Below are positions 1 to 10,500 of a DNA stretch of 20,881 nt, one piece after another; positions within the stretch are counted from its first letter, which is position 1, and each line of letters starts with the position of its first letter. Where the stretch lies: the NCBI GenBank assembly GCA_037176905.1, contig JBBBWG010001981.1:1-20881 (forward strand), read 5' to 3'. The notes beneath the pieces were generated by a model. The model searched no databases and was not told the DNA's origin. It saw nothing but the letters and a program-made list of their open reading frames with translations. Source of the DNA: Azolla pinnata. Lineage: Eukaryota > Streptophyta > Polypodiopsida > Salviniales > Salviniaceae. The translations under genes and the position numbers were made by a program.

Positions 1-298
1 TGTATATGCATATGTTTTACATACATGGAGCATTACAAGCATATATATATATCTATATATATATATATATATATATATTATTTATATTTATATATTTAAA
101 TTTATATAGACATGTATATGTATATATGCATGCATATACATTTGTATATGAATATGTATGTACGTATATATGTATTTGTGTGTGCATGCATGCGTGCGTG
201 CGCGTGTTTGTATATTGCATATGCAAGAATACATGTATATAGACATGTCTATGTATACATACATGCATATACATTTGTATATGAATATGTATGGATCC

Positions 299-331
<33 letters not shown>

Positions 332-480
332 TGTATGTATTTGTGAGTGTGTGTGTGCGCGCACATGCGTGTGTGTCTGTATGCACATTCATGCATACAC
401 ACACATATTCATCTATACAAATACATTAATATTCATTTATATACAAATGTATATATGCATTTTCATGCGTATATGTATAT
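1..480. repeat. TA, TATG and TGCA simple repeats with a 133-bp duplication
   Basis: A TA run covers about 41-78 and a TATG run about 302-340; alternating purine-pyrimidine DNA fills the rest. ATAGACATGT at 106 and 239 begins two similar blocks that share GCATATACATTTGTATATGAATATGTATG in pieces. Six frames are open because of the repeats; none is a gene. Confidence 0.75.
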
Positions 481-500
481 GTATGATGTACATTTACCGG

Positions 501-3500
501 TTTAAGCAACAGATAAACAATGCTTTTGAGACTCAAATGGAAACCCACAATATTTGTAGTATGAGCTATGACCCAACTTTTGTACCCGCAAACCAACATG
601 TAATGTATTATGAACTAACAATCATTAAAAGTGATAACCGCACTTGTTTGTTTCCATCCCCATGATAAGACCCGAATTTTTTGTAAAATTTATAATTAAA
701 ACCCATTGTTAAGCCAATGTCTCGTAACTAATAATGTTACAACTTTTTGTGACACAAAGTGTGACAACATAGCTAGTTCACTGAATATTGGAAAAAAACC
801 AAGGTCTTATATGATAAGTGTAAGAGATCCTTCCATATAAATTCTCATGAGTCCCCACATAAGTCTTATTAGTTACCTTAATCCATATACCCACATTCTC
901 CGATTGCAAGTTATGCATAGAGGGTTGGGATCTCTATACCAATTTTTTCTATCGTGGCCTACTATTTTAACTCTTCTCAATGTGGTTTGTTGAACCAAAT
1001 TACACTCAACTTCAAGCATAAATAATTATCCAACATGCCCAATTTCATAAATGAAACATCATTTATCCCTTGTAACCCATCTAACTACAATCAAAATTCT
1101 ATTTCTGAGAAATATAAGAATTTGTCAATGTCTATTGAACTTGTTGAAATATAGAACTAAAAAATATAAGAATTTGTCAAAGCATATTGAACTTGTTAAA
1201 ATATAGTCATTCCACCATGTATACATGATAGTTGGTTCTCTTGCAACACCTTTGGCAAGTTTATAAATGTTTCCAATAATATACTAATTTTGTGGGATTA
1301 ACTGCTAATTTTCCCCATGCCAATTTTAGTTGAGAGCCTATTAGTTGTCCACTCAATCGTTAAGTTGTGGTAACTTAATAGCAACTGCGCAACAATTAAC
1401 TCACTATAATGGAGTGTCAAATGCACAGTAACGTGCTAAGGTTTAATCAATTGAAAGGCAAAATCGCGGTATATTTCACGCTTAAAAAAAATTGAGGCAA
1501 GGTTGTGTCAAATGAATAGTAATTGCACGACAATAGTCGCATTAACTACATGGTAAACATGCGTAAAATGAGTTGTAAATGTGTGGAAATAGTCGTGGCA
1601 GCTGTAACTACATGACAATAGTCGTGTCAACTATGTGATAAATATGTGTCAATAATCGTGTCAATAACTACATGATAATAATCATGTTAGCTATGTGGTA
1701 AATTACGTGAGAATAATCGCATTAATTATGCGGTAAACTTGTCAAAGCTCGTAGTAAAGTCACGTCAAATTTGATGCAATTTTGTCCAAATTTTTATCGT
1801 AACTCTGACACGTTGTTTCAACTACCCGATACCTTGTAATGTCTCATTTTCTTATCTTTCAATTCTAAGTTTATCATTATCAATGAGGTTTGATTGCAAT
1901 AGTTTTAACCGGAATGGTTTAATATTAAAACCAACTAACAATTTATATAGATTTGGCTCTCATGCATCCTCGTCACATGGTATCGTGCATGATTGTCACA
2001 TGGCTTATATGCATGCTTGCCAGTTGGTGGCTCTAATGACTTGTAATGTCAACCGACGTCGCAAATCATTTTGATAGCATCAATTTACCTACAATTAAGA
2101 TATTATTAACTACTACAATATAACATCTATCAGTTAAAGTAAGACATCTTGACAGATAAGATCTTAGCAATTATATTTCTAAGTCATAAGTTCTAATATA
2201 TATTCATAAGTAATTTTATGTTTATATTCAGAGTAATTATTTCGTTTATATTCAAAGTAATTATTTTATTTATATATCATAATAAAAACATATTTGCAAG
2301 TATTGTCGACCGGTTGCCTCCTCTAATAGGTATGATAAGTACAATAACATATTCAAGGCACTTCGATATAGATGATAAGCTATATCATGTCAATGTAAAG
2401 GCACTATGATAAAAATATCCTCTTGAAGCCATTCATAACACAACTTTATGTCCCTTGATAATTATTATGTTATAAATCTAATTATTAAGAACTCATAACA
2501 CACTAACAAGAAATGGTCATATGAGAGCACATAGTTAATATAAATTTATTATAAAGAGATAGAGAAAAAGAAAAGGAAAGCTATTTTTTTTAAAAGAATA
2601 TTGAAATTGCTAACTCTTTTTCATCAAGATCAAGGGAACAAATTTAATCAAGTGCTCTCACAATAAATAAACAAACAAAAAAAACAAGGAAACAATAAAA
2701 CATTTAGGTTTTTTCTTATATACCAAGCATGACTATAACTAATCACAATATGTTGTATGATAGACCTAATGATCAATTGATATAGGATAAAAAATATTAT
2801 GAAGAGAGAAGTAGAGTTGAAGAAATTTAATTATAATACAAGAGATAGTAAGTTATCTTTCTACTTGACAAATACACATGAAACAATTAAATATTAATAG
2901 ATAAGCAATCATGTATTTCCACTTAACCACGAGATATAAGTGGTCAACTATAATAGACTACGAACCTAAGTTTATGTTATGGCTCATTATCTTCTAACCA
3001 TGTCAAGACTTTGGTGGCGTGACAAGACTCTTGTCTTCAATCTCATATTCATTTATAAGATTACTTAAACAACTTACTTGAGTTTATTGTTGCGGCTTGA
3101 ACTTCTTACTCCAGGATGGGCTTGGCTAAGCTTTGTGAGCTTTGAGAATAGCTTGACTTAGTTTTTCTAACAGCTCAATCTACCCATGTTGTTCAACGGG
3201 ATCAAATGATTTGAGATATTATATGTATGTTTATCTAGTATTTATGTCATATTATATTATATGTTTAGCATTACATTTAGCTACCCATATTTAGAATGGC
3301 CTTGTGAACTTGATGCTCAAGCTTTGCTATTTTGCGGATTTGCCACTCCCAAGTTGTCACCACTACCTACTTGTTGGAAGATGTTTGAATTGTTTCAAGA
3401 CTCCACGTGCAGTGCATTTTTAAGAGCTTAACATTAATATATATGTCATATTTGTGCTATGCTCAAGCTATGCACCAAATTGGCAATACAATATCATTGT

Positions 3501-4255
3501 TTGGGTCATTCCGCAAAAACCTTTGCATATGGTTAACGTGAGGAAATTGTGAAGACAACGAGACCTTGTGACGACTTGAACTATCGACCTCTAGGTTCAT
3601 TTATAACTCCTTCACATTGGCATTTTCACCTTGTATTTCACATCTCAATTTTGTCTACGATGCTTTTTACCTCCAACTTCTCCGATGGACAAGAGTATAA
3701 GGTTAAAACTATACCGTGCTCCAAGATCATGTGCAGCAAAGTATAAATATTTCGAGACTTGGTTGGATTTTACATCCGGTGATCAAACGTGGGAGCTGGA
3801 TGAGATCCTTTATGGATGGTTTTCTTTAGCTTGCACTAAAGTTTTATCATCAAGATCTTGATAAGCCATGCCTTGATTACTGTAACATGATTTATTTGGC
3901 TCGTGGCTCTTGTATGGATTTTTAACGTGGCATTGCGTTTGCAAACCGCTCCTAAAAAAGATAATTACAATGCACTGATAAAGTACTCTAATGCAAGAGG
4001 AATTCCAAAGCATTCCATGGCTAGTCGCCTCGTGTCCCATTGTCAAAAATATGGAGTCCCCTTTGATAAGTTATCATTTATAACTCCTCCGGAGCTCTTG
4101 CTTCTTTCCTTGAATTGTGTCTACTTTAATAATATCATAAATGGAATGGGGAGCAAAAGCAAGAATCAAATGATGGAGAGGCAAGAAGAGAACCCGAGAG
4201 GAAAAAGAGAGGAGAGGAGAGCAGAGACAGATGCATATAGATCCGTAGCTTCGAT
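501..4255. other. AT-rich spacer without a recognisable gene
   Basis: ORFs are all under 130 codons and match no family I recognise. The longest (3903-4286, 127 codons) ends in repeat-derived residues. There is a 52-bp direct repeat at 1110-1154 and 1162-1206 (AAATATAAGAATTTGTCAA then TTGAACTTGTT), a degenerate tandem repeat at about 1480-1750, and a 24-bp repeat (GTTTATATTCARAGTAATTA) at 2220 and 2244. I see no LTR pair, transposase or polyprotein. Old, decayed transposon DNA is possible but not shown. Confidence 0.6.
1500..1745. repeat. Degenerate AATARTCG/CTAYGTGGTAAA tandem repeat
   Basis: Variants of AATARTCGYRTYA alternating with CTAYRTGRTAAA/ACATGATAA recur roughly every 27-55 bp (for example near 1530, 1590, 1617, 1650, 1678 and 1710). 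The irregular period and divergence suggest an old minisatellite. Confidence 0.5.
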
Positions 4256-4913
4256 GCTCCGCAGATATGTCTGTGTCTGTGTCTGAGCCTGAGCCTAAGT
4301 CTCTGAGTCTCCGAGTCTGAGTCTGAGATGTTTCTTCTATAGATGCAAGAAAAATGGTAAAGGTGAAGAAGTTTGTTTTCTCTCTTTTTAAAACGGCGAT
4401 AGGTGTGATCATGTGAGGTGGTATGTTTGTAATTGGGTCCCATGATCGCTCCCCGTCTCTCTCCATCTATCTATATCTATCTGTTGCTCTGTAACTTCGA
4501 GGTCTGGGGGGTCGGAAAAAGATATTTCCAGGCAAGTTTACGGCTCATTCGTCTGCAGATGGTAAGCTATCGGACGCAAAGGAAGGGGCTTCTCTCTGTG
4601 TTTTGCCCGCAACACGCAGACACGCACAACAGTACACGTACGCAGTTTTTTGGAGCCTTCCGAGTTGAAGCGTAGATCAGTACTCCATCTGCTTCTGCTG
4701 CTTCTATCCACATCACACACCTACACACACACACACACACACATGCGCGCACACACACACACACAAACACATGATCTGGAGCCCTTCATCGAGCTTATAT
4801 CGATCGCTACTGTCTGTTTTCGCAGCTAGTTTGATCCTGTGGCGTGAGATTGCGGAACTTTCTTTCGAGCGCTTTGGGGGGAAGCAGAAGAATTATAAGA
4901 AGCAGAAGAATTA

Positions 4914-4944
<31 letters not shown>

Positions 4945-5034
4945 ATTGGGTGCGCCTCGCTCCAGACAGACAATGGGAGAAAAGCAGAGGAACGGAAAGC
5001 AAAAGCAAAAGCAAAGCACGCATGTAGGGCGATC
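4256..5034. repeat. Simple-repeat spacer: TCTGAG hexamers, CA run, AAG run
   Basis: Contains TCTGTG/TCTGAG-type hexamers (about 4266-4330), a CTAT run near 4465-4483, a CA run (about 4727-4767) and an AAG run (about 4886-4945). Short ORFs here are products of the repeats. No gene is supported. Confidence 0.7.
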
Positions 5035-5640
5035 GACATGCTTTCTTTACCCTTTTCTTTTCCTTGTTTTGTATATTGCTACTAACTAACTTGTTCTGGT
5101 TGAGCTGCGCCGATGAGGACCGGGACGAGAGAGCCAAGGCGAAATCCAGAGCTAGAACTGAAGTTGGTGACAGAAACAAAGCTAGAGCTGTAGCTCGAGT
5201 AGCAGAACTGGAATTGGAGCCCGAGTTAAGAGCCTAAGCCAAAGCTAGAGCTGGAGCCGAAGCTGGAATTGGGCTGGAGCCGCGGCCAGAGCTTTGAACT
5301 GGAGGCTGCAAGCAAATCGGACATGCTTCCGCCACCTTTTTTTCTCTTCTCCTATACTGCTACTAACTAACCAACTTGTTCTGGCCGAGTTGTGGTGATG
5401 AACTAGGGCCAGAGAGCCAAAAGGCCAGAGCCAAAGCCAAAGCCAGAATCGGAGCTGGAGACAGAAAACAAAGCTAGAGCAGCAGCTGGAGCAGAAGCGA
5501 AGATGGAAGGAACTAGAGCTGGAGCCTGAGCACCAAATCCAAATCCAGAGCTGGAATCGAAGCTGGAGCTACAGCTTGGAGCTCGAGTAGAGCCGAAGCC
5601 AGATCCGGAGCTGGAGGCAGAGGCAGAAAGAGGGAAACGG
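5035..5640. repeat. 285-bp tandem duplication built on GAGCYR-like hexamers
   Basis: Two blocks start with GACATGCTTYC at 5035 and 5320. Each continues with a T-rich stretch, CTGCTACTAACTAAC/TTGCTACTAACTAAC, CTTGTTCTGG, a GAGAGCCAA segment and then 150-250 bp of degenerate AGAGCTGGAGCCGAAGC-type hexamer repeats. Translations are low complexity on both strands and hit stops, so this is read as non-coding minisatellite. Confidence 0.7.
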
Positions 5641-5658
5641 AACCCGAAGAACCAAACG

Positions 5659-6001
5659 ATCGGATCTGACGGTGAGCGGTTGCGGCTCATTGCTTCGATC
5701 CAACGGCTCAGAGTCCACCGTCGAAGCTGGGAAGCTGGAGCCGAAGCTTAGAGCCGGAAAGCGGTCGGATCCGACGGTGAGCGCACGCGTCGATCCGACG
5801 GCTCACAGCCGATCGACGGAGGAGCTGGACGATCGGATCCGACGGCGGGCGGTGCGCGGGCGGGGCGGCTCATCGCGGCGATCCGACGGCCCACGATGCG
5901 CCATCGCCGGGGCTGTGGAGGGCTCGCTGGAGACGCGCGATCGGGATCGGACGGCGGGCGATTCGCGGCTCCCGGATCCGACGGCCCACAATCCATCGTC
6001 G
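5659..6001. repeat. Array of GATCCRACGG motifs, GC-rich
   Basis: GATCTGACGG, GATCCAACGG, GATCCGACGG or GATCGGACGG occurs about eight times (near 5663, 5698, 5767, 5791, 5833, 5880, 5947 and 5975). They tend to alternate between a form followed by a GGCGGGCG/GTGAGCG tail and one followed by a GGCTCA/GGCCCA tail. Base content changes sharply from the AG-rich block before it. I recall similar GATCC(A/G)ACGG blocks upstream of plant genes, but no function can be read here. Confidence 0.65.
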
Positions 6002-6055
6002 AATTCTGGAAGGGGGGGGGGGTTTGCGGGGCAGTTGACTGGGGGGCGGGGCCGC

Positions 6056-6188
6056 TGACGTGGAAAGCGCGCCCGCCACGTGGCGGGTGACGTGGCGGTG
6101 CCACGTCGGCGCGGGGGCGGACACGTGGCACGGACGGCGGGGATGGGGCGTCGCGCGGGGGACGTGGCAAGATCGGGGCCGCACGTGG
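6056..6188. promoter_or_regulatory. Cluster of seven ACGT-core (G-box/ABRE-like) sites
   Basis: ACGT cores occur at 6056-6064 (TGACGTGGA), 6075-6084 (GCCACGTGGC, a perfect palindrome), 6088-6096 (TGACGTGGC), 6100-6107 (GCCACGTC), 6121-6129 (ACACGTGGC), 6161-6168 (GACGTGGC) and 6182-6188 (CACGTGG). These cores are known binding sites for plant bZIP and bHLH (PIF-type) factors. Position just upstream of the CT-rich leader suggests a control region of the TIC-like gene; this role is inferred. Confidence 0.6.
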
Positions 6189-6311
6189 AGGCGAGTCCCG
6201 GAAAAAGGAAAGCCTTCGGATATATCCTTTTTTTTCTTTTTCCTTCCTTTTTGTTTTTCTCCTTTTTCTTCATTTTTCGTCATTTTCGTCATTTTCGTCA
6301 TTTCTTCTTCT

Positions 6312-6342
<31 letters not shown>

Positions 6343-6588
6343 GTTTCTGTTTCCTGTCTGTCTGCAGAAGACGAAGAAGACGAAGAAGAAGAAGAAGGAT
6401 TTCCGCCATAGCCGCAGACGAAGCGAAGCTTCTCTTCCGTTTTCTTCTTACCTCCGGCTTCACTGTCGATCTCCTCCTCCTCCTCCTTCTTCTTCCTCCT
6501 TCTTCCCTTCTTCCTTCCGCGGCTCCCGCTCCCTCTGCAGAGAGAGAGAGAGAGAGAGAGAGGTCTTCTTCCGCCATCGAAGCTTCAG

Positions 6589-6651
6589 ATGCAGCATCAA
6601 TCTGCCGTCCACCATTCTACCCTCCCGCTCTCCGCGTCCTCTTCTTCTTCT

Positions 6652-6683
<32 letters not shown>

Positions 6684-6756
6684 TTCGTCGTCTTCAGCTG
6701 TGCGCAGGGTCTCCATAGCCGGGGAAAGATTCGCGAAGCTTCAATCTCTGGCTTGA
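6589..6756 (+). CDS. Possible 55-residue uORF in the leader
   Basis: The ATG at 6589 reads MQHQSAVHHSTLPLS, a long Ser run from the TCG repeat, then RRVSIAGERFAKLQSLA and TGA at 6754-6756. It would act as an upstream ORF if transcription begins before 6589. The C-terminal part lies in a 153-bp module whose second copy keeps the same frame and stop. It may be chance reading of simple repeat; no family is recognised. Confidence 0.25.
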
Positions 6757-6995
6757 ATCAAGCACACAACTCTTCCTTCCTTCCCTTCCCTTCCTTCCTT
6801 CCTTCTTCTTCTTCGGCGTCGTCGTCGTCGTCGTCGTCGGTGGTCTTCAGCTGCTCGCAGAGTCGCCATAGCCAGCAAAAGATTCGCGAAGCTTCAATCT
6901 TTTGCTTGAATCAAGCAGGAGCTCCTTCCTTCCTTCCCTTCCTTCCTTCCTTCCTTCCTTCTTCTTCATCTTCTTCATCTTCTTCATCTTCTTCC
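6690..6995 (+). repeat. 153-bp tandem module in the leader (2 clear copies plus traces)
   Basis: Copy 1 begins at 6690 and copy 2 at 6843, both with GTCTTCAGCTG. Both contain CCATAGCC, AAGATTCGCGAAGCTTCAAT and CTTGAATCAAGCA, then TTCC and TTC/TCG runs. A decayed third copy starts near 7008 (CTGTGCGCATCG, then CATATCCAGACCAAAG). GCCATAGCC also occurs near 6407 and 7219, so the module may have spread further. Confidence 0.75.
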
Positions 6996-7295
6996 TCCTC
7001 CTCCTCCTCTGTGCGCATCGGAGCTTCGCCATATCCAGACCAAAGCTTTGGCGAAAGTCCGAATCTTTGCAAACCTCGCCTTCCCCTTCCCTTCCATTTC
7101 CCAATCTCTTTCTCTCTGATTCCCACACCTCCCTCCCTCCACATGACGCTTCGCCTTTCTTCCCATATCCTTCCTTCGTCTCCATGGCGACGAGGGGTGT
7201 TCCAATCTTCTCCCGCCTCCGCCATAGCCAGTTCCTTCCGAAAGTAGGCTAATTGGTAGGCCGTTACAGGGCCTGTCCTCTGGTTCATCGCCATC

Positions 7296-7326
<31 letters not shown>

Positions 7327-7386
7327 TTTTCTTCTTCTTCTTCTCCTCCTCCTTCTGGGCTCTCTCTGTTCTTCTCCACAGAACAG

Positions 7387-7516
7387 ATGGAGCGGAACAG
7401 GGAGAGCAGAAGAATGGCATCATCCTCATCATCGACCGTGGGGATGATGATGATGATGTCTTCTTCCTCGTCTCGCAGGCAGAGGAACAGCAGCAGCAAC
7501 AGCAAAGATCCGTCGG
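7387..7516 (+). CDS. TIC: TIC-like exon 1 (start exon)
   Basis: The ATG at 7387 opens MERNRESRR, matching the MDRNREARR-type start of TIC proteins. A Ser/Met-rich low-complexity stretch and SRRQRN follow. The donor GTAGAA at 7517 leaves phase 1. Joining to exon 2 gives KDPSDDEDR, like the family's DSPEEDG segment. The open frame runs on to 7686, but that part is read as intron because it lacks family similarity. Intron 1 is 657 nt and pyrimidine-rich. Confidence 0.85.
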
Positions 7517-10500
7517 GTAGAAATCTCTCTCTCTCTCTTCTTTCACAAGATCCATGGAAGCTCGGGCTCCCAACACCTGTGCGCTTCTTCATTCCCTCCC
7601 CCTTTCGAAGCCCTGCTCATCTGCATGTGTGGATGTGCCTTCTCTCCTTCGTCTCCTCGTCCCATTCCATGGCCTCTTTCGCGTAGATCAGAGCCAGAAG
7701 ACAGCTAACCCTAAAGTGAAGATACAGTAAATCCATGATAAGCTCGCTGTTGCCTCTCATCTCCTTCTTTTCCATGTCTGCAGTCCTCAGGAGCTTCCCT
7801 CCTCCTCTGATGGCTTCTCAACCCCAACCTTTCCCCCCCTTCACCATTCCTCTTCCTCTTGTTCTGACAATGGTGGTGATGGCCATGGATTCTTCCTCTA
7901 AATGCCCTTCTCTTCTCTCCAAACTTCCTGATCTCCCTCTCCCTCTGCCTAGAAGAGCTATTCCATCAATGGTCATGGCCGTGGCTTCCTCTTCAAAGTG
8001 TCTTTCTGAACCGGCAAGAACTATGGTTTCTTTTGCGCAAATCTTTCTCTGTCTCGGATCTCTCTTTCACTCTCTTTCTTGTAGTGGTAGTTCCCCCTTG
8101 TACATGGTTTTCTGGTTGATCTTGTAATGGTGGTTTTGTCTGATTTCTCTCCCCCCTCTCCTCCATTACACAGATGATGAAGACAGGATGAATAACCTAG
8201 CTGAGCCCCGGGGCTGGGAAAGGCCCAGGAAAGAGAGGATCGCCACAATCCATGTCTCTGCTCCAAATTCCTCCTCCTCTTCTTCTTCGCGGAACAAGAG
8301 GAGGCGGCGAGCTCTACCTCAAGAATCCCCTGCTTCTGGCCGTCTCATGGCGGCAGGAGACGAGGAGGAAGAGGAGGAGGAACCTGAAGCCCCAGATGAA
8401 GCGGAAGAAGACATAGAAATGGCAGCATCTGATGATGAGGAGGAAGACAACGATGAAGAAAATGATGATGACGACGACGACGACGACGACGACGAGCCGC
8501 CCCCTCCGCCCCCACCATTACTCAGAAGGCCAGTGAGGCCTAGAAATCATGCAAGGGTACTAATGTTGTATACTAATGATATGGACCTAGTTGCATACAA
8601 AGTGTGTATTGATGTAGGCATGCAAATGAGATTTCACCTAGTTGCATACTAAGAATTTTTGTATGCATGTGGATGTATGTAATATATGTGTAGAAGAAGC
8701 AGAGATGTATCTATACAAATGAGATGTCACTGATCCGGAGCTGTATGCAAAGTGTAGATGCTGTCTGTATGTTGTGGGTGGGCAATTTTGATTTCTCCTA
8801 GTTGCACACCAAGGATATATGTATGCATGTATGTGTGTGTGTATGTGGGCCTTTGTTCTGCCTTTGGAAGTATTACTTTGGGTCTCTGTTTGCAGAGTGA
8901 CATGTATTTGCTATTTTCTCATTTGTGGGCATTTTCTGTTTTCTCTGAGTAGGAGGACGAGATCGTGATGGATATCCCTTCCGTGCCTCGCAAAGCACGC
9001 TCCTCGATGTCGTCGAGCTCGAGATTCTCATGTAAGGGATGCATTTTCAATGATGTAAGCTTGGGTTTCTTCAGGAAAACCAGCTAGATTTGCAACCAAA
9101 TTCTCAAGGTTTTCTTTGCCTGTGAGCAAAGAAGTCTCCGTATGCAGTTAGTGATGCATTTGGGGGATGTGATCTGGAAGAAAATAAGAAAAACTAGTTC
9201 TGTACTGATGGAAACTATTTGCCGATGTTTTGGTTAAGTAACAAGGATCTCTCAACATCACTCTGGCTTCATTTATCTGTACAGCTTTATCTAGAAGGCA
9301 GCAGGAATCTGTTGCCGATGAAGCTATTCCTCGGAGCAAATCAGCTGCACCCACACAGACAGGCCCAAATGGGAGCTCCTCTTCCCCTTCTTTTCTTCAT
9401 AAAGTTGGGAAAAGACCGGTAAAAGTAGACTCCAGAATGTGGAGTTATTTTGTTGCAGCTTTATGTCCTTAGTGTTTGCTGCTAATGTAAGATACTAATT
9501 TTCTTATTCTTTGGCTCTTGTAGAGGCCTGTAGCACCAAAGCTCCGAACCATGAAACCTCCAAAGGTATTACTAATGCCGATTCTATTACCTGAGAAATG
9601 GCTATATTTGGTTTCACTGGAAGATATGAAAAGAAAGCGTTTCTCAGAAACAATTTTCGCGCTGCCATGATCTATATTGGAGTTTTAATACTTGCTTGTT
9701 GCTATTCAGTTCAAATGGAATGAAAAAGAAAAGACAAGTTGCTTCTCTAAACATTTTTCACAGGCCCATGATCCATGGAGTTTTAAGAGTTGCTACTCTT
9801 TTCATTGTCATTCAGAATTGAATGGAAAAGGAACCAAAAAAACCAGCTGTTCTGAAGTGTCTTGATTATGCTTGAAGTGCTTGGAGTTTGCTGTTGGGTT
9901 CTTTGTGGAAAACCAAAGAATGTTGATTGAGCTTATCTTTTTTTCTGGGTCCTAGGCGTCTGAGTCATCAACAATATCAGACCAAGAGGCAGAAGTGGCC
10001 GAAGCACTGTTCGTGCTTGCTAGGAGCACACCATCACATACTGGCATATTAGAGCCAAAGTTGGAGACCAAACATGAGCTAGAAGAGAGGTCTGCATCTC
10101 CCGCTGTGTCTACTCCGACATGTACTGCCATAGCCCACAATTCCTCGTCTGCAATGGGCAATACCTCTAATGGCCATGCTAGAGATTCAGCTCGACCTAC
10201 TGCAGAAGGTCAGAGTCCTGACTAGTGCTATGAGCTCTGAAATACCCCCCCTCCCCCTTGCGTCAATTTTCTGTATCTTCAAATGCCCCTACGTTTTTCG
10301 TGATTCCTTTGAATGCCCATGATTAGCTTCCTCTTGAGTTGTTCTCTCTGATATGTCTGCATTTGCATGGGCAATTGTATCTGATTCTTCTCGATTTCTG
10401 GTACTACCTTTTGAGTTATGGTATGGTCAGTCAATCAGGGGCTAATACATGATGAGAAAAAACATATGGGCATTTCGAAAATAAAGAAGTCCATGGGTTC

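Larger units (their letters stand above)
6200..7386 (+). promoter_or_regulatory. Pyrimidine-rich 5' leader / proximal promoter of the TIC-like gene
   Basis: About 1.2 kb dominated by TTC, CTT, TCG and TTTC runs on the + strand, with a GA run at 6541-6563, a TCG run at about 6650-6690 and a CAT run at about 7285-7327. Frames are open for hundreds of codons only because the repeats lack stops; the longest has no early ATG. Long CT-rich leaders are common in plant genes. A strong 3' splice site (CTTCTCCACAG, AG at 7380-7381) lies five bases before the start codon, suggesting an intron in the leader. The transcription start cannot be read from the sequence. Confidence 0.55.

Noticed and set aside
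1-665. Overlapping 62-124 codon frames on both strands
   Set aside because: Tyr/Ile/His/Cys-rich products of TA, TATG and TG repeats.
3570-3605. Minus-strand GGTCGATAGTTCAAGTC resembling a tRNA T-arm
   Set aside because: The five-base stem around the loop does not pair and no acceptor stem, D-arm or anticodon arm is present nearby.
5672-6577. Several 128-235 codon frames on both strands
   Set aside because: Arg/Pro/Ser-rich translations of the GC-rich motif array and AG-rich leader complement; overlapping in several frames with no family likeness.
6060-7247. 395-codon open frame on the + strand
   Set aside because: It begins at a GTG, has no ATG until near 7143, and is Ser/Phe/Arg homopolymer coded by TTC, TCG and TTTC runs. 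It is read as leader DNA.
7517-7686. Continuation of the exon 1 frame past the donor
   Set aside because: The frame stays open to 7686 but reads Leu/Ser/Pro-rich sequence unlike the family, while splicing at 7517 restores a DEDR-type family segment.
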